DNA of 64,000 bases from Betaproteobacteria bacterium Ga0074130 (GCA_001464495.1 LNDZ01000013.1:216453-280452), one strand, 5' to 3'. Shown: positions 49,407 to 60,309, numbered from the stretch's first letter. Notes: generated from the letters alone by a model not told the origin. A program made the numbers and translations.

Positions 49407-50405
49407 TCAACCGCCTTTTTTCAAGATGTACTTGGCAACCGCTCGATTATGCTCGTCGAGGGTGCGGGAAAACTCGCTGCTGCCATCGCCCCTCGCCACA
49501 AAGAACAGTTTGTCGCTCTTGGGTGGATTTAGGGCTGCTTGTATTGCGGCAATCCCTGGCATGGCAATCGGGGTGGGCGGCAAGCCGGTCCGCGTGTAGG
49601 TGTTGTATGGCGTGTCCGTTGTTAGATCAGACTTGCGGATATTGCCGGCATAACGCTCGCCCATGCCGTAGATCACGGTCGGATCGGTTTGCAGCAGCAT
49701 GCCGATGCGCAGGCGATTGACGAATACCGATGCCACCATTGGGCGGTCGCTTGGCCGGCCGGTTTCTTTCTCCACGATGGACGCCATGATCAGCGCCTCA
49801 TACGGTGACTTGTAGGGCAGAGACAAATCGCGGTTTTCCCATTCGCGGGTAAAGCGCGTTTGCATGGCCTTATAAGCGCGGCGCAGCACATCTACGTCAC
49901 TGCTGTTCTTATTAAACAAATAGGTATCGGGCATGAACATGCCTTCAGGATGCACTTCTGTAGCGCCGATCCGCTGAAGTATCTCGGTATCGCTCATTCC
50001 CGCCGTGTCATGGCGAAGATCAGGGTGAGCATCCAGTGCTGCCCGCAACTGGCGGAAGGTCTTGCCTTCAACCAGTAGTAATTCGCCTTGACTGACATCG
50101 CCGCGGGTTAACTTTTGTAGCAATTGCCACGGCGTAATCCCCGCTTCCACCTCATAACTACCGGCCTTGATGGCCGAGGCCTGTCGTAATGCACGGGCAA
50201 ATAGGTGAAACTGCCAGTCTTGAAAGCCCACACCGGCAGATTCCATCACCGTTGCGGCTTTTTTGAGGCTCATGCCGGACTCGATTGTGAAATCGAGAGG
50301 CGTGCTTTTGAGCTGCAACGGCATAGCAGCAAACCAAGCCAGCAGGCTGGCCGCCAAAATGGCCAGAAAAAAACACAGCATGAACAGGCGTTTGAGCAAG
50401 CGCAT
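49407..50405 (-). CDS. mltG: Endolytic murein transglycosylase MltG
   Basis: ATG 50405 starts a membrane anchor ([20 protein letters not shown]); the upstream extension to 50510 has no such logic. 332 residues. LysM-like region, then the catalytic domain with [20 protein letters not shown] (catalytic Glu) and [17 protein letters not shown]. It cuts nascent glycan chains in the periplasm. Confidence 0.93.
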   Translation of the reverse strand: MRLLKRLFMLCFFLAILAASLLAWFAAMPLQLKSTPLDFTIESGMSLKKAATVMESAGVGFQDWQFHLFARALRQASAIKAGSYEVEAGITPWQLLQKLTRGDVSQGELLLVEGKTFRQLRAALDAHPDLRHDTAGMSDTEILQRIGATEVHPEGMFMPDTYLFNKNSSDVDVLRRAYKAMQTRFTREWENRDLSLPYKSPYEALIMASIVEKETGRPSDRPMVASVFVNRLRIGMLLQTDPTVIYGMGERYAGNIRKSDLTTDTPYNTYTRTGLPPTPIAMPGIAAIQAALNPPKSDKLFFVARGDGSSEFSRTLDEHNRAVAKYILKKGG

Positions 50406-50509
50406 TGAGTGAGTAAGCAAGTGTGTAACGAATCTGTCGCCGAAGGACTTGAAAGGCGCGGTTTTGCAGCCAGCTATAATAGCCCAACCCCAACGTCGGT
50501 CCCGGAACA

Positions 50510-51511
50510 ATGAACCAAGAATGGCATGATTTTCTCTCGCAGCAAGGCTTTGCTGACGACTTTGAACACTGCGGCAATCTCGTGGCCGAAGCCAAGGCGC
50601 CTACCCTGATCAGCCCGCTCGTCGATAGCGCCTTGATTCGCGCCACCGGCGAAGATAACGCCGCCTTTCTACATAACCTGATGACCAACGATGTCACGGG
50701 CATTCCTGCTGATGGCGTCCGATATGCGGGTTTCTGCACACCTAAGGGCCGCTTGCTAGCCAGCTTCCAGATCTGGCATGAAGGCCCGGATCTGTGGCTG
50801 CAATTGGCTGCCGATATTCAGCCGGCCATGCTGAAAAAGCTCTCGATGTACATCCTCCGCAGAAAAGCCAAGTTGCACGATGGAGCCGATCGTGTGCTGA
50901 TCGGGCTGGCGGGACCGCAAGCCGCTGCGGCGTTGCAGGCACTTGGCGCAAGCGCGCCGGAGTTGAACAAAACGACTACCATCCCCGGTGGTCAGGTGAT
51001 TGCTGTGGCCCAAGATCGCTACGTATTGGCCCTCGATCTGGCCGCAGCACAAGCTGCCTGGCCCGTGCTTAAACAACACGCCACGCCAGCCGGCCTTAAC
51101 GCCTGGCGCCTGAGGGATATTGCCGATGGCCTGCCGCGCGTCGTCGCCGCGACCCAGGAACAGTTCATCCCGCAGATGGTCAATTTCGAGGCCGTCGGTG
51201 GTGTCAGTTTCAAAAAGGGCTGTTATCCCGGTCAGGAAATTGTGGCGCGCACCCAATACCTGGGCAAGATCAAGCGCCGCATGTATCGCGTCAGCGTTGA
51301 TGCAGTCACCACTGCAGGTGCCGATCTTTATGCGCCAGAAACGGGCGAACAAAGTTGCGGCAACGTCGTCATCGCTGCACAGACGAGTACCGCTGCAAGT
51401 GAAGCGTTAGTGGTGTTGCAAGCCAGCACTGTCGAAGCCGGCGAAGTGCATCTGGGCAGCCCGTCCGGCCCGCGCCTGAACTTCTTGCCCCTGCCCTACG
51501 CCAATAGCTGA
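50510..51511 (+). CDS. ygfZ: YgfZ folate-binding Fe-S assembly protein
   Basis: 333 residues. The hallmark KKGCYPGQEIVARTQY is present near 237-252, with the GcvT-like folate-binding fold. It supports Fe-S cluster maturation of certain enzymes. Divergent from mltG; its stop overlaps the next start by one base (TGATG). Confidence 0.93.
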   Translation: MNQEWHDFLSQQGFADDFEHCGNLVAEAKAPTLISPLVDSALIRATGEDNAAFLHNLMTNDVTGIPADGVRYAGFCTPKGRLLASFQIWHEGPDLWLQLAADIQPAMLKKLSMYILRRKAKLHDGADRVLIGLAGPQAAAALQALGASAPELNKTTTIPGGQVIAVAQDRYVLALDLAAAQAAWPVLKQHATPAGLNAWRLRDIADGLPRVVAATQEQFIPQMVNFEAVGGVSFKKGCYPGQEIVARTQYLGKIKRRMYRVSVDAVTTAGADLYAPETGEQSCGNVVIAAQTSTAASEALVVLQASTVEAGEVHLGSPSGPRLNFLPLPYANS

Positions 51512-52272
51512 TGTGCCTGATCGTGCTGGGATGGCAGGTCGATCCAGCCTACCCGCTGGTCGTTGCTGCCAACCGGGACGAATACTTTTCCCGTCCAACC
51601 GCACCATTAGCGTGGTGGGACGACAGCCCTGAGGTACTTGCAGGTCGCGACCTGCAAGCAGGTGGCACGTGGCTGGGGATCACCCGCAACGGCCGCTTTG
51701 CGGCGATTACCAACTACCGTGACCCTGCCCGCGTGAATCCCAATGCCCCTTCACGCGGGCAATTGGTGGCGGACTTTCTGCGCGGCACCGAGCGCCCCGG
51801 TGATTATTTACGCCGTATCGAACCTGACGCGCAGGCCTGTAATGGTTTTAATCTGCTGGTGGCCGACGCGCGCGAACTGTGGTGGCACAGTAATGTGAGT
51901 GGGCAGACTCGCCAGCTTGCGCCGGGTATCCATGCAGTTTCGAATCATTTGCTGGATACACCTTGGCCAAAGTTAGTGACAGCGAAAGCGGCATTTCATA
52001 ACGCGATGCCTGTACCGACGCAGCTGTTTGCCCTGCTTCAGGATGACCGCCAGCATCCAGACGAGGTGCTGCCCAGCACTGGTGTCAGTCTGGCGCGGGA
52101 GCGAGAGTTATCAGCCATCTTCGTAAAAACGCCAGGCTACGGGACGCGCAGCTCGGCGGTGATTCGGTTCGCGGCCAATAACAATAACGGTAGCAAACTC
52201 GACTTTGCAGAGCAGACATGGGCTGAGGGTGGCCTGCCGGATGGCCCGCTGCGCCAATTCACTTTGGATTGA
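51511..52272 (+). CDS. NRDE-family protein (TANGO2-like)
   Basis: 253 residues. The NRDE motif is AANRDEYFSRPT near residue 21, followed by PLAWW and GGTWLGITRNGRFAAITNYR. An N-terminal Cys (MCLI) recalls Ntn hydrolases. Eukaryotic TANGO2 is linked to haem and lipid metabolism; the bacterial role is not settled. Confidence 0.88.
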   Translation: MCLIVLGWQVDPAYPLVVAANRDEYFSRPTAPLAWWDDSPEVLAGRDLQAGGTWLGITRNGRFAAITNYRDPARVNPNAPSRGQLVADFLRGTERPGDYLRRIEPDAQACNGFNLLVADARELWWHSNVSGQTRQLAPGIHAVSNHLLDTPWPKLVTAKAAFHNAMPVPTQLFALLQDDRQHPDEVLPSTGVSLARERELSAIFVKTPGYGTRSSAVIRFAANNNNGSKLDFAEQTWAEGGLPDGPLRQFTLD

Positions 52273-52289
52273 TTGGTGTAGATGACGTT

Positions 52290-52898
52290 TTAGCTGCGAC
52301 CCCAGACCAGACAGCGATTATTTGCGGGCATGGCGTAATCCTGAATCAAGGTAAAGCCAATGCCCTTTGCCAGCGCATCCACTGCCTCAAAATCGCGTAT
52401 TCCGCGCTTGGGGTTATCCGCTCTCAGCGCCGCATCGAAAGCGGCATTGCTCTCACTGCTGAAACGTCCGCCGTAGTTAAACGGTCCGTAAATAGCCAAA
52501 ACTGCATTGGCTGCCAGCATGATGGGTAATTGGGCAAAGAAGCGCTCAACCTCCGACCACCCCATGATGTGCAAGGTATTCGCGCTGAAAATGGCATCGA
52601 AGCGCGTCGCAGGGGCCGCCCATGCATCATTGACGTCAAGCGTGAGTGGCGCTGGCGTATTTGGCAAACCAGCTTCAGCCAGCCATTGCTGTATACCCGG
52701 TAGATAGTCCGCCCGATCAGCGCTTTGCCACACAAGATGAGGCATGGCCGCGGCGAAGTGGACTGCGTGTTGCCCTGTACCACTGCCCACTTCAAGTACT
52801 CGCTGCCGGTCAGCAAAATGCACCTTCAAAACCTCGAGAATTGGATCACGGTTGCGCTCACAGGCGGCAGAAAAAGGCTTGTGCGGGAAGATTTGCAT
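52290..52898 (-). CDS. DUF938 SAM-dependent methyltransferase-like protein
   Basis: 202 residues. SAM motif I is VLEVGSGTGQHAVHFA, with ANTLHIMGWSEVERFF and AIYGPFNYGGRFSS typical of DUF938. The substrate is unknown. Confidence 0.88.
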   Translation of the reverse strand: MQIFPHKPFSAACERNRDPILEVLKVHFADRQRVLEVGSGTGQHAVHFAAAMPHLVWQSADRADYLPGIQQWLAEAGLPNTPAPLTLDVNDAWAAPATRFDAIFSANTLHIMGWSEVERFFAQLPIMLAANAVLAIYGPFNYGGRFSSESNAAFDAALRADNPKRGIRDFEAVDALAKGIGFTLIQDYAMPANNRCLVWGRS

Positions 52899-52922
52899 GG
52901 TGTGCTTGACGCGAAACTGGCG

Positions 52923-53810
52923 TCAAAGGGTGCGAATCATGCGCACGTGTGGAATGCCGGCTTCCATAAATTCCGCGCCTACGGCAGTAAATCCGTAACG
53001 GCTGTAGAAGTGGCTTGCATGGGTTTGTGCATGCAGTTCAAGTTGAGTTTTGCGTGATGCCTTAGCCAGTTGCAGCAGGCGCTCAAGCAGTGCACTCCCT
53101 ACTTCATGGCAGCGCCATTCAGGTAGTACGGACATACGGCCGATATGACCATCGGGCAACAAGCGCCCTGTGCCAATTGGCAAGCCAGCCGCATTGCGGG
53201 CGATCACATGGCGGCTGGGCGCATCGTAGCCATCCCATTCCATCTCTTCCGGCACGTGCTGTTCTCGTACAAAAACGGCTTGGCGGATCGGGCGTGCTGC
53301 CGCCTGCAGCTCGCTCCAGTTATTGTCCTCAATCGAGAACTCAACAATGCTCACCGGGGTGTAAGCCGGGACGAGATCGAACAGCTCGATCACATCTTCA
53401 TTGCGCATGCGCACGCAGCCATGCGAGGCGGGCACCCCCATGGGCATGCTGTCGGGGCATCCGTGGATGTAAATGTAACGACGCATGGTGTCGACCTGTC
53501 CGAGGCGGTTGATGCCACGCTCGGTACCGGAGAGCCACAAAATGCGGCTGAGAATCCAATCGCGTTTGGGATCGTCTATCTCGGGTGTCCAGATTTGGCC
53601 ATTCGGGCGTCGACCTTTGAACACCGTGTAGGGCGGCATGTCGCCACCAATCTTGGCACGGATGATATGTCGGCCCGTTGGCGTACATTCGCTTCCAAAC
53701 ATTTCCCCTGCCCCATTTTGGGCCGTCGAGACTGCATAACGGCGCATCAACATGCCGTCAGATGCTATTAATTCAAGGGTTTGGGCAGGTAGGCTGATGC
53801 GGATATGCAT
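52923..53810 (-). CDS. L,D-transpeptidase fused to a GNAT acetyltransferase
   Basis: 295 residues. The first 150 are a YkuD-type domain: IYIHGCPDSMPMGVPASHGCVRM with catalytic His and Cys. From about 160 a GNAT domain follows: IGTGRLLPDGHIGRMSVLPE (acetyl-CoA strand and loop), then SALLERLLQLAK and HASHFYSRYGF. There is no signal peptide, which is odd for a peptidoglycan cross-linking enzyme, since these act in the periplasm. The fusion suggests a cytoplasmic or non-classical role. Confidence 0.88.
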   Translation of the reverse strand: MHIRISLPAQTLELIASDGMLMRRYAVSTAQNGAGEMFGSECTPTGRHIIRAKIGGDMPPYTVFKGRRPNGQIWTPEIDDPKRDWILSRILWLSGTERGINRLGQVDTMRRYIYIHGCPDSMPMGVPASHGCVRMRNEDVIELFDLVPAYTPVSIVEFSIEDNNWSELQAAARPIRQAVFVREQHVPEEMEWDGYDAPSRHVIARNAAGLPIGTGRLLPDGHIGRMSVLPEWRCHEVGSALLERLLQLAKASRKTQLELHAQTHASHFYSRYGFTAVGAEFMEAGIPHVRMIRTL

Positions 53811-53824
53811 GCACTAATGCTCTT

Positions 53825-54495
<671 letters not shown>

Positions 54496-56244
54496 TTGGT
54501 TGCATACCGACGTTTCAACGCTGATTATTACCTATTCCCTTTGAGAAGTCGCTTGACCACCGCTAAACAACATACGTTACGTCGGCTTTTAATCTGTCTG
54601 GCAGGTTTGGCCTATGTACCGGTCGCAACAGCATTTACCCACTCGACGGAGCTCGCCATTACCAGCCCGACCGAGGGAATGCCTACAGCGGCATTAACTC
54701 AGCGGAAGGCGGCAAAAAAAGCGACTGGGGAAAGGTCGAGCAGCCAAATAGGCAAACCAGACCAATTAATCTCCAACTCCACGGGCTGGATTAGCGCTTT
54801 CAAGCGCGTCAACGAAGATGACAACGCTCTGTTGCTAGGTAACTTGCCTGCAACGTTGTCCATGGAAAACGGCAATCTCGATGTAATCGGTGGCAAGTCG
54901 ATTATCGATATTGCGATGCCGGATTCGCTCAGTAAATTCATTGATGCTGTGCCTGTTGAACAACTCACACTGACACAAGCTATCCGTGAGGCAAGTGAAT
55001 TTAGCCGCGAAATTAAGATTGCGCAGTCACGCAGGGACCAAGCCGAATTTCAGTCACGACAAGCGCGTGGGCTTTTACTGCCTTCACTTGCGCTGCGTAA
55101 CGGTCGGGGTGATGAGACCTCCTCCCCAGCCTCGGTTCTAGACCCCGTGACCGGGAGAGCGAAGTTGCGCGATCGACACATGCGCAAAGACGAAATCATA
55201 TTTCTGCGCCAACCGCTCTTCGACGCCCCCTCATTTCTTGACTGGCAACGCCGTGACGCTCTAGTTGACTCGCGTGAGGGGGCGCTTAGAGGCAGCGAGG
55301 GTGACACCTATGTTTCAACTATTCAAGCTTATCTGAATGTCTCAACCACTCTGCTTTTGACTGACCTATATAAGGAATATGAGCAGCAGATGAATCTACT
55401 GCTCAATTACATTTCCCAACGGGCCAATGCCGGCGCCTCCAGCGAGGCCGATATGGAGCGGGTACGTGCGCGGAGTTTGACAGCAAAGTCTGCGCGCCTT
55501 GAGCAAGAAGCGGCCTACGCTGCCTCGATTATCGACTTCGTACGTCTCACCAACCTTGCGCCAAAAACCATGCGCTTGCCCCGTCGTCAGGAAGCCAGCG
55601 ATGAGGTCCCAACGACGTACGATGAGGGTGTAAATCAATCGCTGGAAAACAATCCTGAGCTGCGCGCCCTCAAAGCGGAAATGGAGGCGGCAGAAAAAGA
55701 CATTATGGCCGCCCGTGCCCGCTACCTGCCACGTGTCGATTTCGAACTGAGTGACTCCAAGGTTACTAATGCTGGTGGCCCCACTGGCCTGCAGCACGAT
55801 CAACGCGCCATGGTGGTCATGAACTGGAACATCCTCAATGGCTCCAGCGACTACTTTAACCTGCGTGAAAAACAGGAACGTCGGCTCGAGATTGCCTGGC
55901 GCTTAGATGATCAGCAACGTCGTCTTAAGCAAACCCTATCGGCTCAATACGCCACGCTCGAATCTACGAGGGCCCGTCTCGCGGCAGGTTATCGTGAATG
56001 GGGGGCGATTTATTCGGCGGCACGTTCAATGACGCAACGCATGCTTTCCGGCAATCAGTCGCTACTGGATCTGCTCGACGTGCTGGATCGGGTGCAGCAG
56101 GCACGTGCCAGACTGATCAATCTTCATGCCATTGAAATTCTTTCTCTCGCGCAAATTTCACGTCTGATTGGCAAGCTGCCAGCCCCAGGCAAGGCTGAGA
56201 CTAGCCTACAACCCGCACTGGTCGGCAAGCCCGGCGGGGCCTGA
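54496..56244 (+). CDS. TolC-family outer-membrane channel of a type I secretion locus (SiiC/LapE-like)
   Basis: The frame opens at TTG 54496, with GGAG only 2 bases upstream, so the true start may be a later TTG (54541 or 54553). Up to 582 residues. A signal-like segment (LLICLAGLAYVPVATA), an unusual 100-residue linker, then two TolC repeats with long helices (LTLTQAIREASEFSREIKIA; SLENNPELRALKAEMEAAE). First of five co-directional genes, the rest of which encode secretion parts and a giant adhesin. Confidence 0.85.
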   Translation: MVAYRRFNADYYLFPLRSRLTTAKQHTLRRLLICLAGLAYVPVATAFTHSTELAITSPTEGMPTAALTQRKAAKKATGERSSSQIGKPDQLISNSTGWISAFKRVNEDDNALLLGNLPATLSMENGNLDVIGGKSIIDIAMPDSLSKFIDAVPVEQLTLTQAIREASEFSREIKIAQSRRDQAEFQSRQARGLLLPSLALRNGRGDETSSPASVLDPVTGRAKLRDRHMRKDEIIFLRQPLFDAPSFLDWQRRDALVDSREGALRGSEGDTYVSTIQAYLNVSTTLLLTDLYKEYEQQMNLLLNYISQRANAGASSEADMERVRARSLTAKSARLEQEAAYAASIIDFVRLTNLAPKTMRLPRRQEASDEVPTTYDEGVNQSLENNPELRALKAEMEAAEKDIMAARARYLPRVDFELSDSKVTNAGGPTGLQHDQRAMVVMNWNILNGSSDYFNLREKQERRLEIAWRLDDQQRRLKQTLSAQYATLESTRARLAAGYREWGAIYSAARSMTQRMLSGNQSLLDLLDVLDRVQQARARLINLHAIEILSLAQISRLIGKLPAPGKAETSLQPALVGKPGGA

Positions 56245-56257
56245 TTAAGGAATACTC

Positions 56258-57007
56258 ATGTCTGGTTCATCGAGCGATAACGACACTTTCTGGCCAGGGT
56301 ACGTGGATGCCATTTCCAACCTTGTCCTCAATCTGCTTTTTGTTGTCGCGATCCTCACGATTGCAGTCTTCCTCTTTGCGCTTGAGCTGGGGCGACGTCA
56401 GATGGCAGGCACCCAAAAAATTAAGGGCGCACAGACAGAAATGGTTCAGGTTGGCCCCAAAGATGCTGCTAAGGGCATCATTGACAGCGAAGAAAAGTCC
56501 GCACTTGAGGCGCAGGTAAAAGCGCTGAAGAAGGAACTTGAGCAGGTCAAAGCGGCGGCAGTGCAGACGGCTACTCAGTCCCCTGCAACTGCCAACAAAT
56601 CCAAGGCAGCTGACGATAAGTCCTCTGGCGAAGGCCTAGTCTCTCAACCTGCCAAGGTATTGCCAGCGACAGAAAAGGCGTCAGAGCCGGAGAAAGAAAT
56701 CCAGTCAATCCAGCCACGTATGGGTGGCATTGTGATTGTTTTCTCTGCGGATGCAGTTGCATTGAGTACAAGTGAGGCAGCCAAGGCCAAGGAGGCTCTA
56801 GCCCCGATCAAATCGGCAGGAAGTGCCAAGGTAGAGGTGCAGGTACCGCTTGGCTTCTCTGAAACCAAGCGCCTCGCGTTCTATCGTGCGATGGCCGTAC
56901 GTAATTTGTTGATTGAAATGGGGCTGGCCCCAGAACGTATCAATATTGCACTGCCGGAAGTTAAGAATGGCGGCGATAGCGGACGGGTCAATGTGTGGGC
57001 GCAGTAA
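56258..57007 (+). CDS. MotB/SiiA-like inner-membrane protein with OmpA-like C-terminus
   Basis: 249 residues. One N-terminal membrane helix (LVLNLLFVVAILTIAVFLFA) preceded by WPGYVDAISN, with Asp17 at the place where MotB and SiiA have the proton-carrying Asp. A charged coiled coil (to about 130) and an OmpA/MotB-like periplasmic domain (RAMAVRNLLIEMGLAPERIN) follow. With the MotA-like protein it would form a proton channel. In Salmonella SPI-4, SiiA/SiiB energise adhesin release. Confidence 0.78.
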   Translation: MSGSSSDNDTFWPGYVDAISNLVLNLLFVVAILTIAVFLFALELGRRQMAGTQKIKGAQTEMVQVGPKDAAKGIIDSEEKSALEAQVKALKKELEQVKAAAVQTATQSPATANKSKAADDKSSGEGLVSQPAKVLPATEKASEPEKEIQSIQPRMGGIVIVFSADAVALSTSEAAKAKEALAPIKSAGSAKVEVQVPLGFSETKRLAFYRAMAVRNLLIEMGLAPERINIALPEVKNGGDSGRVNVWAQ

Positions 57008-58347
57008 ATTTCCAGCGCATAAAAGCCCGCCTTCTCGCCTGGCAAACGCAGGCGAGAACGTATTGGGCGCCAAGGCTGCAAGTGGCATTAGCCACTGTCG
57101 AGCAATGGGGTCCAGCACGCACCTTCGTCTGCGTCCTGTCGGCATTTGTGGTGATTGGGATTCTGTGGGCGAGTCTGGTGCGTATCGATGTGATCGTGCG
57201 TGCCGAGGGGCGGGTTGTGCCGGCAGGCCGGGCGCAGATCGTGCAGCACCTGGAGGGCGGCATTATCAAGTCCATCAACGTGCGTGAGGGGCAAATGGTC
57301 GAAAGCGGCCAGATACTCATGACCATGGCTGACGTCAAAGCACGCTCGGATCTCGGGCAAGAGACCTCACGCCTGATGGCGCTGCGGGGCCGCGAGGCGC
57401 GCTTAACGGCGGAAGCCGAAGGCAAGGACGAGATTGCATTCCCTGAAGGCTTTGATGATGTCGAAGTCAAGCGTGCTGAAGAGGCCGCTTTCAGGGCACG
57501 CCTCGCACGCAAGATGCAGGAAGCGGCTGTGCTGAAAGGACAGAATCAGCAGAAGCGCAGCGAGATAGTAGAGGCTGAAAACCGCCGCAAGAACCTGAAT
57601 GCCGAGTTGGAGTTGAGTCGCAAACAGGCTGCTGTGATTGAAAACTTGCGTAAGAACGGGGCTGCGTCACAACTGGAACTACTTGAAACCCAAGGCCGTG
57701 TGCAGCGCTTGCTGTCTCAGTTGGGGGATACCGAAACCTCGATTCCACGTTTGCGCGCCGCCGTCTCCGAAACCGAATCGCGCATTGCCGAACAAGAAGC
57801 CAAGTTCCGCGCCGAAGCAAGTGCCGAGCTGACGCAAGTGCGTACCGATCTGGAAAAGTCACAATATGAATTTACCGCCGGCTCCGACCGCCTCGCCCGT
57901 AATGAAGTCACTGCGCCGGTATCTGGCTACGTAAATCGGGTGGCAATCAGTACGGTCGGCGGGGTCGTTAAGCCGGGCGAAATCCTGCTTGAAATCACAC
58001 CCGTGAACGAAACCATCATCATCGAAGGACGCGTACGGCCGAATGATCGCGCTAACCTACATAGCGGCCAGCATGCGCGCATTCGTTTTGGCGCCTTTGA
58101 CTATGCCACCTACGGCACGTTGAAAGGCCAAGTTGAAGAGGTCAGTGCCGATACATTGAGTGACGAAAAAGGTGATCGTTTCTACCGCGTTCGTATTTCC
58201 GCACTGACCAGCCAGAACCACGAATTCGTTCCACTTCCTGGCATGACCGCCGAATCCGACATTGTGGTCGGCAAACGCACTGTCATGTCTTATTTGCTCT
58301 CTCCCCTGCTCCGTTTCACGGATACTGCATTCAGGGACCCCAGATAA
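56995..58347 (+). CDS. HlyD-family membrane-fusion protein of type I secretion (SiiD-like)
   Basis: 450 residues from GTG 56995, overlapping the previous gene by 13 bases. Membrane helix at about 45-62, the HlyD lipoyl motif VQHLEGGIIKSINVREGQMV, a long coiled-coil hairpin, and the C-terminal RTX secretion motif region (VTAPVSGYVNRVAISTVGGV, FVPLPGMTAESDIVVGKRTV). It bridges the ABC transporter and TolC. The ABC gene is not seen upstream or in this window. Confidence 0.92.
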   Translation: MGAVNFQRIKARLLAWQTQARTYWAPRLQVALATVEQWGPARTFVCVLSAFVVIGILWASLVRIDVIVRAEGRVVPAGRAQIVQHLEGGIIKSINVREGQMVESGQILMTMADVKARSDLGQETSRLMALRGREARLTAEAEGKDEIAFPEGFDDVEVKRAEEAAFRARLARKMQEAAVLKGQNQQKRSEIVEAENRRKNLNAELELSRKQAAVIENLRKNGAASQLELLETQGRVQRLLSQLGDTETSIPRLRAAVSETESRIAEQEAKFRAEASAELTQVRTDLEKSQYEFTAGSDRLARNEVTAPVSGYVNRVAISTVGGVVKPGEILLEITPVNETIIIEGRVRPNDRANLHSGQHARIRFGAFDYATYGTLKGQVEEVSADTLSDEKGDRFYRVRISALTSQNHEFVPLPGMTAESDIVVGKRTVMSYLLSPLLRFTDTAFRDPR

Positions 58348-58371
58348 CTTCCGGACCGTATAGGAAAATCA

Positions 58372-60309
58372 ATGTTCAAGCGCCTGAGAATCTATTACCT
58401 CTACACGTCGCTTCCTTTTTTGCTGCTACTGCTGGGAGCTGCTACGTTTTTCGATGCGATTCTGCATACGATTGACAAGAATCCGCATCCACAAATCAAC
58501 TACGGCATTTTTGTCGTCACGTTATTTGGCGGTTGTCTCATTATCTGGGGCGTTCATCGGATCATGACCGAAGGACGTTTGCTCGATCGCTTCTCCACGG
58601 AGCTGCGCGGTGAAGCCAATCCTGAGAGACTGTTGGCCATCAGCAATACCAACGATAGCGACATTGCCTATGTGCTGCGCATGATGGCAGCCAGCGTGAA
58701 CCGCACCCTCTCCCATCAGGAGCAATCAGCTATTGAGCATGAGCTGCATAGCGCCCAGGCACGACTTGAGTCTCGCCATGCCCTGCCCCAGTTTCTCACC
58801 AGCTTGCTCGTTGGCTTGGGGCTGCTTGGCACCTTTATCGGCCTGCTGTCTGCCCTCGATGATATTGGCAATATGGTGAGCGCCTTTGGTGCGCTTGACG
58901 TCGAAAGCGCCGATCTGTTTAGTGTCTTCCGCGATATGGTGACACGCATGAAGGCCCCGATGAGTAGCATGGCCATCGCTTTCTCTGCATCCATGTTTGG
59001 TCTGCTCGGCTCGATTGTGCTTGGCTTCATGATGGTCGCCTCGCGAGGTTGCGTTCGTGAGCTGCATTCACTGCTGGGTTCAGAAGTGTCGCAACATCTG
59101 AATCTGGCACTCGCCAAGTCCGGCCCAGCCACGCTGGCTAAGGTGGTGGACACGATGTCCGAGGTGCTGACCAACTCGATTGATCGTTTAACGCGAGAGC
59201 TTGAGGTGTCTTTCTCCCAGCTTGGCGTTTCGCTGTCCGGGCTTGATCACAACATTCGTACCTTGGTAGATGTGAATGGCGGTCAAGGGCTGGGTGCTAA
59301 TGCGCCCAACTTCAAGGAGTTACTCGAAGGTCTGGACAATCGTTTGAACCAAGGCAATCAGGCGCAACAGGCTGTGCTTGAGCGCCAGAGTACCGCAGTG
59401 GCTGAACAGAATAAGGAAATGATCAACGAGTTCCGCACTGAGATTCAGCGCATGGTCGGCCAGATTGCGCGTACGCATGAAGTCCTGGAGCAGAACAACC
59501 AGCAGTTGATTGGTCGCCTCGGCGAAGGCTTGGCAGTCAAACTAACAGATTCGCCAGATGCGCTGGAACGTCTGCCAGAAATGCTATCCAAGGTCAGCAG
59601 TGCCATGACCATGTCGGCCTCGCGTATTGAGCTGGCTGCCCGCGATATTGCCGATAAGGCCATGGGTGGTGGCGGATCTATGATTGTCGGCAGTGATGGT
59701 AGCGCTGGCACCATTTCGCTGGATGGCATGAGCAAGGAAATGATGGACCAGCAGCTGGATCTGCTCCGCCGTATTGAAGAACGCCTGACTGAGAACTTCC
59801 GCAGCCAAGACAAAGCAATGCAAGCAGAGTTTGAGCAACTCAACCGTACTCGTGGCGAAATGGCGCGCGTATTCAATGAGCATGGCGAAGCCGTCGCCAT
59901 GTTCCGCTCAGAGCTGCAGCGTATTGGTCGTCAAATGGGTCTTGCCCATGCACTTATGGAACGTAGCAGCACCGGTCTCCTTGATCTGCTGAACGAGCGG
60001 TTTACTGAACTGGGCGGCACGGCACAAGGTCAGAACCAGCAGCTGGCTACGCTCAATGACTACATCACGCGTATGACCGAAGATTCAGGCCAGAATCGTC
60101 GCATCCTTGGTGAAATCCTTGAACGCACCAAGTCGCAAGAGAGCCGTGTGCTCTTTACTGAGGTTGTGGGCGCAATCAGACAAGTTGCCTCGCTGCAAAT
60201 CGATCTGGGCATGAAGCTAGAACAGCTGCACATGGAAACGTCTGAGCAACTGCGTAACGAACACAAGGCTGAGCTCGAAACACTTAAGCAGATTGCTAAT
60301 AAACCGTAA
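58372..60309 (+). CDS. MotA/TolQ/SiiB-like membrane protein with long coiled-coil tail
   Basis: 645 residues. Two N-terminal helices (PFLLLLLGAATFFDAIL; YGIFVVTLFGGCLIIWGV), then MotA/ExbB-type helices FLTSLLVGLGLLGTFIGLLS and MSSMAIAFSASMFGLLGSIV around 140-225. The remaining 400 residues are coiled coil with Gln and Arg. MotA and SiiB lack such a tail, so it may reach across the cell envelope or cytoplasm to the secretion machine. Pairs with the MotB-like gene. Confidence 0.78.
   Translation: MFKRLRIYYLYTSLPFLLLLLGAATFFDAILHTIDKNPHPQINYGIFVVTLFGGCLIIWGVHRIMTEGRLLDRFSTELRGEANPERLLAISNTNDSDIAYVLRMMAASVNRTLSHQEQSAIEHELHSAQARLESRHALPQFLTSLLVGLGLLGTFIGLLSALDDIGNMVSAFGALDVESADLFSVFRDMVTRMKAPMSSMAIAFSASMFGLLGSIVLGFMMVASRGCVRELHSLLGSEVSQHLNLALAKSGPATLAKVVDTMSEVLTNSIDRLTRELEVSFSQLGVSLSGLDHNIRTLVDVNGGQGLGANAPNFKELLEGLDNRLNQGNQAQQAVLERQSTAVAEQNKEMINEFRTEIQRMVGQIARTHEVLEQNNQQLIGRLGEGLAVKLTDSPDALERLPEMLSKVSSAMTMSASRIELAARDIADKAMGGGGSMIVGSDGSAGTISLDGMSKEMMDQQLDLLRRIEERLTENFRSQDKAMQAEFEQLNRTRGEMARVFNEHGEAVAMFRSELQRIGRQMGLAHALMERSSTGLLDLLNERFTELGGTAQGQNQQLATLNDYITRMTEDSGQNRRILGEILERTKSQESRVLFTEVVGAIRQVASLQIDLGMKLEQLHMETSEQLRNEHKAELETLKQIANKP

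Noticed and set aside
56258..60309. Zorya defence genes (ZorA/ZorB), given the MotA/MotB-like pair with a coiled-coil tail
   Set aside because: The pair is split by an HlyD gene and flanked by TolC and a giant adhesin; no ZorC/D/E-type genes are seen.
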